Assembly: GCA_030407085.1 (NCBI GenBank)
Contig: CM059585.1
Coordinates: 65,087,501 to 65,151,500 of the forward strand
Length of the DNA: 64,000 bases
Direction: 5' to 3'
Source: Trichopria drosophilae
Taxonomy: Eukaryota > Arthropoda > Insecta > Hymenoptera > Diapriidae
This document shows, one piece after another, positions 1 to 11,500 of the stretch (the stretch's first letter is position 1; each line of letters opens with the position of its first letter). The notes under the pieces are model-generated. The model saw only the letters and a program-made list of their open reading frames with translations, made no database searches and was not told the origin of the DNA. Both the position numbers and the translations under genes were made by a program.

Positions 1-3000
1 TAGATGTAAAGTTACGGTATCTTTTTTCGTGTTTAAAAATAATTCTGCTTTCTTCTCACTAGTCTAGATTAACTCTTTAAAGAGTGAAAAATGGTTGGTA
101 AATTTTGCAAAATCAAAAATCGCGTTCCTTATACACATTATATATAGAAAAGTGATAGCGCCTCGGCCGCGGAAAGGCGTTAAAGTAACTTCCGCCATCT
201 TTTTTCGTGTTTAAATATAATTCTGCTTTCTTCTCACTAGTCTAGATTCACTCTATATAGAGTGAAGAATATACAGTAATTTTTGCAGTATCAAAATCGC
301 GTTCCTTATATATAAGATATATATAATATGTATACCCAGAACGCGATTTGGATTCTGAAAAAATTACCTAGTTTTCTTCACTCCATAATGAGCAAATCTA
401 CACTAGTTTCAATAAAGCAGAATTATATTTAGATATGAACAAAAATAGAGGAACTTTGATTGCATCATCATGATTGTATGTTTACCATCAGACGATCGCG
501 CGGAGGGAGGCGGCATTCGTTTTATGTATATCTTATATATAAGGAACGCGATTTTGATACTGCAAAAAATACTGCATATTCTTCACTCTATAAAGAGTGA
601 ATCTAGACAAGTGAGAAGAAAGCAGAATTATTTTTAAACACGAAAAAAGATACCGTAACTTTACATCTATCGGTCGCGCGGAGGGAGGCGGCACTCGTTT
701 TATATATATCTTATATATAAGGAACGCGATTTTGATACTGCAAAAATTACTGTATATTCTTCACTCTATATAGAGTGAATCTAGACTAGTGAGAAGAAAG
801 CAGAATTATTTTTAAACACGAAAAAAGATACCGTACCTTTACATCTATCGGTCGCGCGAAGGGAGGCGGCACTCGTTTTATATATATCTTATATATAAGG
901 AACGCGATTTTGATACTGCAAAAATTACTGTATATTCTTCACTCTATATAGAGTGAATCTAGACTAGTGAGAAGAAAGCAGAATTATTTTTAAACACGAA
1001 AAAAGATACCGTAACTTTACATCTATCGGTCGCGCGGACGGAGGCGGCACTCGTTTTATATATATCTTATATATAAGGAACGCGATTTTGATACTGCAAA
1101 AATTACTGTATATTCTTCACTCTATATAGAGTGAATCTAGACTAGTGAGAAGAAAGCAGAATTATATTTAAACACGAAAAAATATGGCGGAAGTTACTTT
1201 AACGCCTTTCCGCGGCCGAGGCGCTATCACTTTTCTATATATAATATGTATAAGGAACGCGATTTTTGATTTTGCAAAATTTACCAATCATTTTTCACTC
1301 TTTAAAGAGTTAATCTGGACTAGTAAGAACAAAGCAGAATTATATTTAAATATGAAAAAAAGATACCGTAAGTTTACATCAATCGGTCGCGCGGAGGGAG
1401 GCGGCATTCGTTTTATGTATATCTTATATATAAGGAACGCGATATTGATACTGCAAAAAATACTGCATATTCTTCACTCTATAAAGAGTGAATCTAGACA
1501 AGTGAGAAGAAAGCAGAATTATTTTTAAACACGAAAAAAGATACCGTAACTTTACATCTATCGGTCGCGCGGAGGGAGGCGGCACTCGTTTTATATATAT
1601 CTTATATATAAGGAACGCGATTTTGATACTGCAAAAATTACTGAATATTCTTCACTCTATATAGAGTGAATCTAGACTAGTGAGAAGAAAGCAGAATTAT
1701 TTTTAAACACGAAAAAAGATACCGTAACTTTACATCTATCGGTCGCGCGAAGGGAGGCGGCACTCGTTTTATATATATCTTATATATAAGGAACGCGATT
1801 TTGATACTGCAAAAATTACTGTATATTCTTCACTCTATATAGAGTGAATCTAGACTAGTGAGAAGAAAGCAGAATTATTTTTAAACACGAAAAAAGATAC
1901 CGTAACTTTACATCTATCGGTCGCGCGGAGGGAGGCGGCACTCGTTTTATATATATCTTATATATAAGGAAAGCGATTTTTATACTGCAAAAATTACTGA
2001 ATATTCTTCACTCTATATAGAGTGAATCTAGACTAGTGAGAAGAAAGCAGAATTATTTTTAAACACGAAAAAAGATACCGTAACTTTACATCTATCGGTC
2101 GCGCGGACGGAGGCGGCACTCGTTTTATATGTATCTTATATATAAGGAACGCGATTTTGATACTGCAAAAATTACTGTATATTCTTCACTCTATATAGAG
2201 TGAATCTAGACTAGTGAGAAGAAAGCAGAATTATATTTAAACACGAAAAAAGATGGCGGAAGTTACTTTAACGCCTTTCCGCGGCCGAGGCGCTATCACT
2301 TTTCTATATATAATATGTATAAGGAACGCGATTTTTGATTTTGCAAAATTTACCAACCATTTTTCACTCTTTAAAGAGTTAATCTGGACTAGTAAGAACA
2401 AAGCAGAATTATATTTAAATATGAAAAAAAGATACCGTAAGTTTACATCAATCATTCGCGCGGAGGGAGGCGGCATTCGTTTTATGTATATCTTATATAT
2501 AAGGAACGCGATTTTGATACTGCAAAAAATACTGCATATTCTTCACTCTATAAAGAGTGAATCTAGACAAGTGAGAAGAAAGCAGAATTATTTTTAAACA
2601 CGAAAAAAGATACCGTAACTTTACATCTATCGGTCGCGCGGAGGGAGGCGGCACTCGTTTTATATATATCTTATATATAAGGAACGCGATTTTGATACTG
2701 CAAAAATTACTGAATATTCTTCACTCTATATAGAGTGAATCTAGACTAGTGAGAAGAAAGCAGAATTATTTTTAAACACGAAAAAAGATACCGTAACTTT
2801 ACATCTATCGGTCGCGCGAAGGGAGGCGGCACTCGTTTTATATATATCTTATATATAAGGAACGCGATTTTGATACTGCAAAAATTACTGTATATTCTTC
2901 ACTCTATATAGAGTGAATCTAGACTAGTGAGAAGAAAGCAGAATTATTTTTAAACACGAAAAAAGATACCGTAACTTTACATCTATCGGTCGCGCGGAGG

Positions 3001-5110
3001 GAGGCGGCACTCGTTTTATATATATCTTATATATAAGGAAAGCGATTTTGATACTGCAAAAATTACTGAATATTCTTCACTCTATATAGAGTGAATCTAG
3101 ACTAGTGAGAAGAAAGCAGAATTATTTTTAAACACGAAAAAAGATACCGTAACTTTACATCTATCGGTCGCGCGGACGGAGGCGGCACTCGTTTTATATG
3201 TATCTTATATATAAGGAACGCGATTTTGATACTGCAAAAATTACTGTATATTCTTCACTCTATATAGAGTGAATCTAGACTAGTGAGAAGAAAGCAGAAT
3301 TATATTTAAACACGAAAAAAGATGGCGGAAGTTACTTTAACGCCTTTCCGCGGCCGAGGCGCTATCACTTTTCTATATATAATATGTATAAGGAACGCGA
3401 TTTTTGATTTTGCAAAATTTACCAACCATTTTTCACTCTTTAAAGAGTTAATCTGGACTAGTAAGAACAAAGCAGAATTATATTTAAATATGAAAAAAAG
3501 ATACCGTAAGTTTACATCAATCATTCGCGCGGAGGGAGGCGGCATTCGTTTTATGTATATCTTATATATAAGGAACGCGATTTTGATACTGCAAAAAATA
3601 CTGCATATTCTTCACTCTATAAAGAGTGAATCTAGACAAGTGAGAAGAAAGCAGAATTATTTTTAAACACGAAAAAAGATACCGTAACTTTACATCTATC
3701 GGTCGCGCGGAGGGAGGCGGCACTCGTTTTATATATATCTTATATATAAGGAACGCGATTTTGATACTGCAAAAATTACTGAATATTCTTCACTCTATAT
3801 AGAGTGAATCTACACTAGTGAGAAGAAAGCAGAATTATTTTTAAACACGAAAAAAGATACCGTAACTTTAGATCTATCGGTCGCGCGGAGGGAGGCGGCA
3901 CTCGTTTTATATATATCTTATATATAAGGAACGCGATTTTGATACTGCAAAAATTACTGTATATTCTTCACTCTATATAGAGTGAATCTAGACTAGTGAG
4001 AAGAAAGCAGAATTATTTTTAAACACGAAAAAAGATACCGTAACTTTACATCTATCGGTCGCGCGGAGGGAGGCGGCACTCGTTTTATATATATCTTATA
4101 TATAAGGAACGCGATTTTGATACTGCAAAAATTACTGAATATTCTTCACTCTATATAGAGTGAATCTAGACTAGTGAGAAGAAAGCAGAATTATTTTTAA
4201 ACACGAAAAAAGATACCGTAACTTTGCATCTATCGGTCGCGCGGAGGGAGGCGGCACTCGTTTTATATACAGGGTGTACGAAAAGTCCCGGGACGGTTGA
4301 ATAACTTTCGAAAGAATAAAAATTTCAAAAATCGCCGAAATACGTGATTCGATTTTTCAAACAAGCAATCTTTTGAGAGGGGGTTTCGGCCCCCCAACCT
4401 CAAGGGGGGCGGGGGGCACGAGAGGGGCCAAAAATCTTAAATGGCAACATGGTTTGAGTGGGGGCTCATTTGAAAGGTATTTTCGAGACGAATTCAGATC
4501 ACTGGTCATAGAGGGCGCTGCGATCATTTTTCGGAGAGATACAAGTAAAAGAGCTTTTCAATGTAACGTTCAGAAACGGGTTGACACCCGTTTAAGAATA
4601 TTGTTTTACACGATTTTAAGTTTTTTAAGTTTTTTAAGTTTTTTAAGAATATTGAATTACACGATTCGGCGACTTCGAAATTTTCATTTTTTCAAACGTT
4701 AGTACGTCTAAGATCTGAAAAAAGTCAAAAATATCTGCGAAAAATGATCGCAGCGCCCTCTATGACCAGTGATCTGATTTCATCTCGAAAATACCTTTAA
4801 AATGAGCCCCCACTCAAACCATGTTGCCATTTAAGATTTTTGGCCCCCCTCGTGCCCCCCGCCCCCCTTGAGGTTGGGGGCCGAAACCCCCCCTCAAAAG
4901 ATAGCTTGTTTGAAAAATCGAATCACGTGTTTCGGCGATTTTTGAAATTTTTATTCTTTCGAAAGTTATTCAACCGTCCCGGGACTTTTCGTACACCCTG
5001 TATATCTTATATATAAGGAACGCGATTTTGATACTGCAAAAATTACTGTATATTCTTCACTCTATATAGAGTGAATCTAGACTAGTGAGAAGAAAGCAGA
5101 ATTATATTTC
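1..5110. repeat. Satellite array, 178-bp monomer, 1069-bp six-monomer higher-order unit
   Basis: The anchor GCACTCGTTTTATA recurs at 691, 869 and 1047, a 178-bp step. A larger segment recurs at 1184, 2253 and 3322, a 1069-bp step, which equals six monomers plus one base. The six monomers differ from each other, while equivalent monomers in successive 1069-bp units are almost identical, the signature of a higher-order repeat. Each monomer carries the perfect palindrome TCACTCTATATAGAGTGA, a GGTCGCGCGG box and a TA-rich centre. Bases 1 to about 330 are in the opposite orientation to the rest. Open frames of 79 and 114 residues through the array recur with the repeat and are not convincing genes. 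A foldback element interrupts the array at 4270-5000. No function can be assigned; a centromeric or pericentromeric role is possible but not shown. Confidence 0.97.
4270..5000. mobile_element. TA-inserted long-TIR foldback element (CAGGGTGTACG ends)
   Basis: The 731-bp element starts CAGGGTGTACGAAAAGTCCC and ends with the reverse complement. The inverted arms are about 270 bp long, including a shared GGCGCTG segment near 4515 and 4750. It is flanked by TA at 4268-4269 and 5001-5002. Neighbouring satellite monomers give the empty site: removing the element plus one TA restores the monomer TA-rich centre exactly. The TA duplication fits a Tc1/mariner-type transposase. No coding capacity is evident. 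Confidence 0.93.
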
Positions 5111-5329
5111 GAAAAATAATGGCGGAACTTTACTTTCTGGTGGTTCCGTCGCGGAGGCGTGATCAGTTTTATTATTTTATATTATTATATTATTTATTGT
5201 TGTATATAGAGAATTCGATTTTATTTGTGAAAATAGTTCGGAATATCCTTCAGTAGGCACGCTTTGGTAATACCTAAAAATATTAACGTGGATTACATTT
5301 TTAATGTCGCATTTTATGTATACTTGTAT
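5111..5329. other. Diverged satellite edge and AT-rich sequence
   Basis: The first part still aligns loosely to the satellite monomer (an ATGGCGGAA core and a GAATTCGATTTT stretch matching the usual GGAACGCGATTTT). It then becomes plain AT-rich DNA abutting the 80-bp repeat at 5330. By the inversion model given in the findings, part of this could be internal sequence of the element whose ends are the 80-bp repeats. No gene is seen. Confidence 0.5.
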
Positions 5330-5409
5330 CAATTGACGGTGAGGCTGTCGTAAGGGTTTCCGCCGCAATCGAACGGCCGCTAGGTTGCGGCCGCTAGCTT
5401 CAGCCCGAT
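5330..5409. repeat. 80-bp GC-rich repeat X, copy 1 (probable transposon terminus)
   Basis: The segment runs from CAATTGACGGTG to AGCTTCAGCCCGAT and is identical over 80 bp to 5705-5784. It is followed directly by GATACTACT, 9 bp that also border copy 2 in inverted form. The behaviour is that of one end of a terminal-inverted-repeat transposon with a 9-bp target duplication, as for Mutator-like elements; that class assignment is inference. Confidence 0.8.
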
Positions 5410-5704
5410 GATACTACTGCACCCAACGCACTGCATGCAAATACAATTCAACGTGTACCAGGTCCTGTGCTTGCAGAAAGGCAGGTCTTCAATCTACTGA
5501 CCTCTGTGCAAACTGTCGTGAAAACGACTGCGTTAATATGTACGTGCCAGAGTAGACCACGGACTCTGAATCGAAAGAAGACGATGAGGGCGCAGAAGAA
5601 AAGTTATCATTTTTATACTAACATTAATTTTTTGTACATGTTACTGGCGTGAATAAACATATACGATTCCCCTTAATTACAATCTCTAAACATTTTATTT
5701 ATAA
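5410..5704 (+). pseudogene. Academ-like transposon ORF, C-terminal cysteine tail and 3' end
   Basis: After GATACTACT, which reads TT in frame with the upstream half found on the other strand, a frameshift leads into a cysteine-rich segment including CACRKAGLQSTDLCANC, then an acidic tail. This matches the CxC-rich C terminus of the large insect transposon proteins that carry an XPG-type nuclease domain. A stop interrupts it after MYVPE. The downstream stretch with AATAAA near 5650 is close to 12750-12906, the same 3' end in the second copy. It is a dead fragment. The Academ name is from remembered motifs and needs a profile search. Confidence 0.65.
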
Positions 5705-5784
5705 CAATTGACGGTGAGGCTGTCGTAAGGGTTTCCGCCGCAATCGAACGGCCGCTAGGTTGCGGCCGCTAGCTTCAGCCCGAT
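5705..5784. repeat. 80-bp GC-rich repeat X, copy 2
   Basis: Identical to 5330-5409 and in the same orientation. It is followed by AGTAGTATC (5785-5793), the reverse complement of the 9-bp GATACTACT after copy 1. On its left it abuts the 3' untranslated end of the Academ-like ORF rather than unique transposon sequence. Confidence 0.8.
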
Positions 5785-6028
5785 AGTAGTATCAGTTGTT
5801 AAAACTGGCTGAAGGCCACAATTTAATAAGTTAATTTTCTTCCCGCCCCATCGGTCCGGCTCTATGGTGTTGTTTAGCAATGTTTCAACTTGGAAGTAGG
5901 TTCTAAATGAATGTTGGGCAGCAGCATTTGATGTAGGCGGTAATGCTGACAATCGCAATTTATATTGTCCGGGCTGGAAACGACCATTCTGTGTGTTTAT
6001 GTATTTATGCCGTCCCCTCACAGTGTCT
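5785..6028 (-). pseudogene. Academ-like transposon ORF, penultimate domain, inverted
   Basis: On the minus strand an open frame reads through LPPTSNAAAQHS, RTYFQVETLL and a DRWGGKK motif to LQPVLTTDTT. This is the segment that precedes the cysteine-rich tail in this family (usual pattern MRTYLQVQ, then WLGN, then DWGW). It stops matching the family exactly at the 9-bp border with repeat X. The continuation of the protein (TT, then Ala-Pro-Asn) is on the plus strand at 5410. The two halves therefore once formed one ORF that was split by an insertion and then inverted. The N-terminal part is absent here. Confidence 0.65.
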
Positions 6029-6329
6029 TAAGTATAATGAGTGTACTGTGAGGGGGGGAGGGGCTCCCCCAGACCCCCCTCCCCCCAAAAACTATCCTTA
6101 CCCAACCACTACAGAACCTAGTACAAAACTCATTTGGTGTTCCAGCCCCAGTATATACAGACCTGGAAAGTATCACTTCCGGGGCTGAAAAGGACCCTTA
6201 GACATAAAATTCTACCAGGTCCGGGCTCGCAAGCACCATCAGACCTGGAACCTACCTTTAGACATGTGAAATGGGTCTGGAACCGACCTCTATGCATATA
6301 TATGTATATATGTATATAATCACCTGTAT
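6029..6329. other. Non-coding stretch between transposon remnants
   Basis: A G-run/C-run segment near 6050-6090 is followed by sequence with repeated AGACCTGGAA phrases (6160, 6240) and a short TATG/TATA run near 6295. It may be 5' sequence of the LINE that follows, but no protein motif supports that. No gene is seen. Confidence 0.3.
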
Positions 6330-7913
6330 GTGAGCACATGTGTGATTTACTGTGCTACATTTTTAACACGAATCTTGCATAAAAGTGAAGTGACTTCATA
6401 CTTTGAGAAACCATACACCACGAGCCTCAATATGTTATACAAATGGTTCACTAACATCTTGAATGAACGTATTGAGAAAGCCTTGAAACCGGTGTGGCAA
6501 CGGATAGTAGAACAATGAGGCTGCAAAATGGGTGTTTCCGGCTGCAAGGACAACTTGCTTATCGACAGGTGTGTTTGTCAGGACTCAGTCCAGTACAAGC
6601 GTAACCTGTCGATAGCCTGGCTGGATTACATGAAGGCGTATGACTCAACATCGCACGAGCTTTTAAGCTTGTTACTCAAACGCCACCATGTCCACCCAAA
6701 TATAGAGAGAATTGTAGAAGATCTGATGCCTCTTTGGAAAACACGCTTTGTCATGACATCGGGCAAGCGTCGAACCATGTCTAGACTGGTTCAATTTCAA
6801 AGAGGTGTCTATCAGGGAGATTCTCTGAGTCCTCTGGTCTTCTGCATCTCACTATTGCCTCTATCCTGTGCTCTCCGGAAATCTCAAGGGTACATGTGGG
6901 GAGCTCCTGGTGAACGTGTACATAAGATCACCCATCTTTTCGATATGGATGATCTTAAATTACACGCATCAGGCGAGGATCAATTACATCAATCACTGAA
7001 CATCGCCCTCACATGCTCGAGAGATATCGGCTGGGAATTCGGATTGGACAAGTGTGCAGTCGTTCATTTGCACAGAGGAAGGTCAGGCTGCCATAACAAC
7101 GATATGGAGCTCATCAACGGAAATGTTATCCGCCACCTTAGCGCCGAAGAAGTCTACACGTACCTGGGCGTACCTCAAAGGCATGTCCAGGATGTGCAGG
7201 CTGTTAAAATTGTAGCTTATCGCCAGACCGCCTTACACCAGGCGGTACAGAGTACGCTTTGTAGATCGCGTAGATGTCATGCTGAGACATTAATGCATCT
7301 TTTGGCAGCATGCCCAAGATATGCAATTTCAGCATACATCGAACGTCACAATGCGGCTCTCCGAGTGCTGTATTACCATCTTCGCAGCACTTATGGTATT
7401 GAATCAACCCCAGTTTGGTGTACGTCCCCACTGATATTGAATCCGTAGTCAGGAATGAGTCGTGCCGAATATACTGGAATTACTCATTCCCGACGAGCAG
7501 GCAAATATCAGCCAATAAGCCTGACATCGTCCTTGTTGACTTCGATGACAAATCCACCTTCGTCATCGAGTTCTCTGCACCAGCAGAGACAAATATAGTC
7601 AGCAAAGAGGACAAAAAATGATTTAAATATCAGGAACTCGTGTTCGAGATTCGCAAGCTGTATCGAGGATTCAAAATCAAGCTCGTCGTGCTGGGAGGAA
7701 TGAGACCAACTTTCCTCCAAAACATCAAAAGCATTCCGGCCTGCCGAGAACATGCAAATTCCATCGCAGGCCGAATGCAGAAAGCAGTGCTGCTGAGATC
7801 TCTTCGTCTACTGAGGTCACACGAGATCCTGTAACCACTTACCCAATGGTAGAGGGAGTGATTGCAGTTACCATCGACATGGCCCGGTGCAGTCAACAAA
7901 AATAAAATAAAAA
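6330..7913 (+). pseudogene. R4/Dong-type LINE, 5'-truncated, RT plus restriction-like endonuclease
   Basis: Reverse transcriptase motifs are in order: YKRNLSIAWLDYMKAYDS (motif A), QRGVYQGDSLSPLVF (motif B), FDMDDLKLHA (catalytic DD), then IGWEFGLDKCAVVHL. Downstream are a zinc-knuckle-like CRRCHAETLMHLLAACP and a restriction-like endonuclease core KPDIVLVDFDDKSTFVIEF. This order fits the R4/Dong group, which integrates with a C-terminal restriction-like endonuclease. Breaks visible: a stop at 6516-6518 before the RT core, a frameshift near 7415-7440, and a TGA at 7619. The 3' end is an A-rich tail near 7900. The N-terminal half is missing or unrecognisable. It is not functional. Confidence 0.85.
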
Positions 7914-8578
7914 ATAACGCCTTTATTGACACAATATACATTGATATACATTGTTCAAGGGGAGAGGCACATCATTAAGAGCTGTTTTACAGCCTGACCC
8001 ATAATTACATGACCATAATGCAAAGAGAGTTACAAGTATGTAATGAACAATACAAAATTTATAAAAAAAACGAACATACTATTCCGACATTATTATTATT
8101 TGTACACTATTATTTCTGGCGGTTACGTATTTACGTACACGTGGATTGCTACAATTTATTAGATGAAACGAATTGAACGAATTTATTTTTCAAGAAATTG
8201 CTAAATTTCAATAAAATTATGAGCATTATGCGTTTAAGAAATTAGCGTATTAAAGAGAATATTATTTAAAAACTGTCAGATTTTAAAAATGCTCCTACTG
8301 TTATTATTATGTAGTAATGAAGTTAATGATATGACGTAAAATGTCATAACTCAGCAGAAATACTATTTCTTTAATCAACTTCCTCCTAATGTTATTTTAC
8401 ACATTTTAAATTGTGACATAAATAATGAAACACATATTTTCATTTGTATTGACAAATTTTTATCCTACATTTACATATAGTAACAAATTGTCATAAATAA
8501 TAAATTACGACGTACCTAGCGTTATTTTTAATGAAACATATTTTCATTACTGCTTGCTGCTATTTATTTTATTTAAAA
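7914..8578. other. AT-rich intergenic sequence, no gene seen
   Basis: Low-complexity AT-rich DNA with no open frame resembling a known family. It probably contains the 5' end of the Academ-like element that starts coding at 8579, but no terminal inverted repeat could be fixed by eye. Confidence 0.4.
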
Positions 8579-11500
8579 ATGAACAACCGCAAACAATGTT
8601 TTATCTGCGAGAATGGAGAAGACGCAGGAACGTTAGCTCGTATTTCTAAGAAAGCTTTGAGTAGTTTAATCGAAGCGAGTAAATTACGAGAACAGGAGTT
8701 TATCTGCAACATCTTCTGTATTTATTCATGCCGAATGCCGTAAAAATTATACCCGGAGAAACAGCATAAATGCTTCATTGAAACGGGAAAGTTCAAGTGA
8801 GCCTACGTGTTCAAGTGAGCCTACGTGTTCAATACTAAAAAAAAAACTAGATCTTTAGGTTCGTTCGACCTTACAAAAAATGGTTTGTTCTGCAACGAAA
8901 TAAATGACGAAGCTTTTTTTACGAAGCAAAAACATACCAACGATTTGCGACGAACAGTGCATACGGCACGACAAGAAACGACGGTAATAACATTAAAAAC
9001 GAGCGTAAGGATGAATTGGGTCACCGGGTGCTTGCTCGCTTATCATCTACTACGAAATCGGTGGAAAGTGATGCGGTATACCATTTTGATTGCTATCATT
9101 CTTTCCTTTGGATAAGCAAATCGAAGCAATTGGGAAGACCACCGTCAGCTAATATTGTTGCAACATTACAAACAATTATCAATTACTTTCGTCAATCACA
9201 AGAATGCTAATTTTCATCAGAAGAATTGTTTGAAGTCATAACGGAAGCAGGCCATGAAGTACCAACGTGAACCACTTTGGAGAACGGTCTGTTGAAAGAA
9301 TTTGGATCTCAAGTTACCATGTGAAAGAAAAGCCCATCATCTATTTCACTAATATTGCAAATAAAATAATCTGTAAATCGTGGTATGAAGTTAAGGTGCT
9401 TGATGAAGAAAGTGAAAAACTGTACGAAAAGTTGCAAAAATCATAAGATGTGATATTCGCAAAAAGTATTACGATGTGACTTCTTATTCGGCAAGTACGC
9501 ACTTTTTCGATGACGTTGACGATTGTGTTCCGAAGACTTTAAGTACCTTGCTGGAAGAGATCATTTTGAAAGATAAAAAGAATCCAGAAAGTAATTTAAA
9601 AAAAACACTACGATCGCTCATTCGATAATGTCTGTATTTAGACCAAAAAATTTTATATCTACTATTCTACTCGGCGTCGCTTCATATATTTATAAAAAAA
9701 TTGGTTGCGAAACAGTTATTAATATGTTGTCTGAGCTTGGTCTTTGCTCTTCTTACCATAATGTAAGTCATCAGTTTTGCAGGTACCCAATTACCAAATC
9801 AAACCACACACTCACGCTTAGTTTGTTTTCGAAATACAGATTTCAATGTTGCCACAATTGACGGGCTACATACTTTTCATAGCATACAGTGTGTTACTCC
9901 AATTATTGCTATAATGAACAGCTCAGATCGGATAGTGAAGCAACAAACTTTAAATAAAACTGATCATTTGAAACACAGCGGAGTTACGCAATTGAAAATC
10001 TTCGAGCACAAATCAATTGATGGGTTGAAGTCAATACTTCTACAAGATTTAAGCGATAATGTGGCTAGCGGCATTAAATGGACCGGCAGCATCTAAATTC
10101 CGAGCGTGGCGGACACTTTGTAGCTAAATACGCTGAAATTCCTAAGATTCCGGGATGGAGACGTTTCCACAAACAAATAACGAAATACCGAAATGCAGAG
10201 ATTACAAAAGTAATATTTTTGCCTTTTGTCAATGCTTCGCCCAGCGACTACAACATTACATACACATCACTACTCATGGCTGTTGAAAAAGCAAAGGAAA
10301 TTAAATTGCAAACAATATTCGTAACATTCGACCAGCCGTTGTACATCAAGGCGAGGGACATCGTAGCTTGTAGTAAAAATTCCGATTTACGTAAGATGTT
10401 TATACGGCTCGGTGGATTTCATATACTTTTCTCTTATTTGGAATGCATAGGATATATAATGGCAGGCAGTGGTCTTTGGGAAATTCTGAGTCTAATATAC
10501 GCTCCGAATTCGGCCGATAAATTACTCAATGGTCATGCGTATGCGCGAGCAGTACGAGGACATTTGCATGTTCAGTTAGCGCTGTCGAATATAATTTTGA
10601 GAAACATTCCGATGACATTTGAAGAACGAGAAACTGTGTTTTCATTACTGCAGCATTTTCAAAATCCTCCGACAATGAATGAAATAAATGAAAACTGAGT
10701 TTTGAAAAACCTTTCAGCAAAACTTGAAATTGAGCTTATGAAGTTGCTCAGTAATGGGCCCACTGCACAATTATGTGTACAGTATTTTAACATGGTGACA
10801 ACAATGAAGTTATTCATTGAATCTGAGAGAGAAGGAAACTGGTCAAACCATTTGTTAGCTGTTCGGCATATGTTTCCATATTTTCATTCCGGTGGCCATT
10901 TCTCTTATGCGAAATCATGCCATATCTACTTACAAGATATGGCTGACTTTGGAGATAAAAATTGATGCCAACGAATATGCTGAATTTACGACAGGTGGTA
11001 AATTTACATTCAGAAGAACTGGCAAATGTTGGTCAGTGACCTGGTCCGACCAAATGATTGAACAGACACTGAACAGGGAGTTATCGATCAAAGGTGGCAT
11101 GATTGGTAGAGGCATCACAGACAGTTCGTTGACTTCATTTAGCGTGCCAATGCCAATTTTACACAAAATTTGCGGAGGTAGGGAGATGTTTAGTGGAAGC
11201 CAATTTTCGACAAGTGAGCTCCACGTCGAAATTCGGGAAACTCGAATTGAACGAGACATCAAAGACGTTAAAAAACTCATCGGGTGGCTGGGTGTCCACA
11301 ATCCCTTTCCAGTCACTGATGCATTTATGTCTTTGAGTACAGGAGAACAAGGTGATCCGTCGGTTATAAATTCTTTTAGAGCAAGAGAAATTGGCGAAGA
11401 TCTTATCAAAAAAGTGCAACACAAGCAGGTGAAAGATATTGCTATGAAACGTAGCGATAGAGTTCTGTCATTAGCTTCTATACAATCTTCTTTAAAAGTT

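Noticed and set aside
1184..3666. Three nearly identical 114-residue plus-strand and 79-residue minus-strand open frames
   Set aside because: They recur exactly with the 1069-bp satellite unit, overlap on both strands and show no domain; they are frames through repeat DNA.
4373..4702. 109-residue frame in the foldback at 4270-5000
   Set aside because: It runs through G/C runs and repeated TTTTAAG inside the inverted arm, and has no domain.
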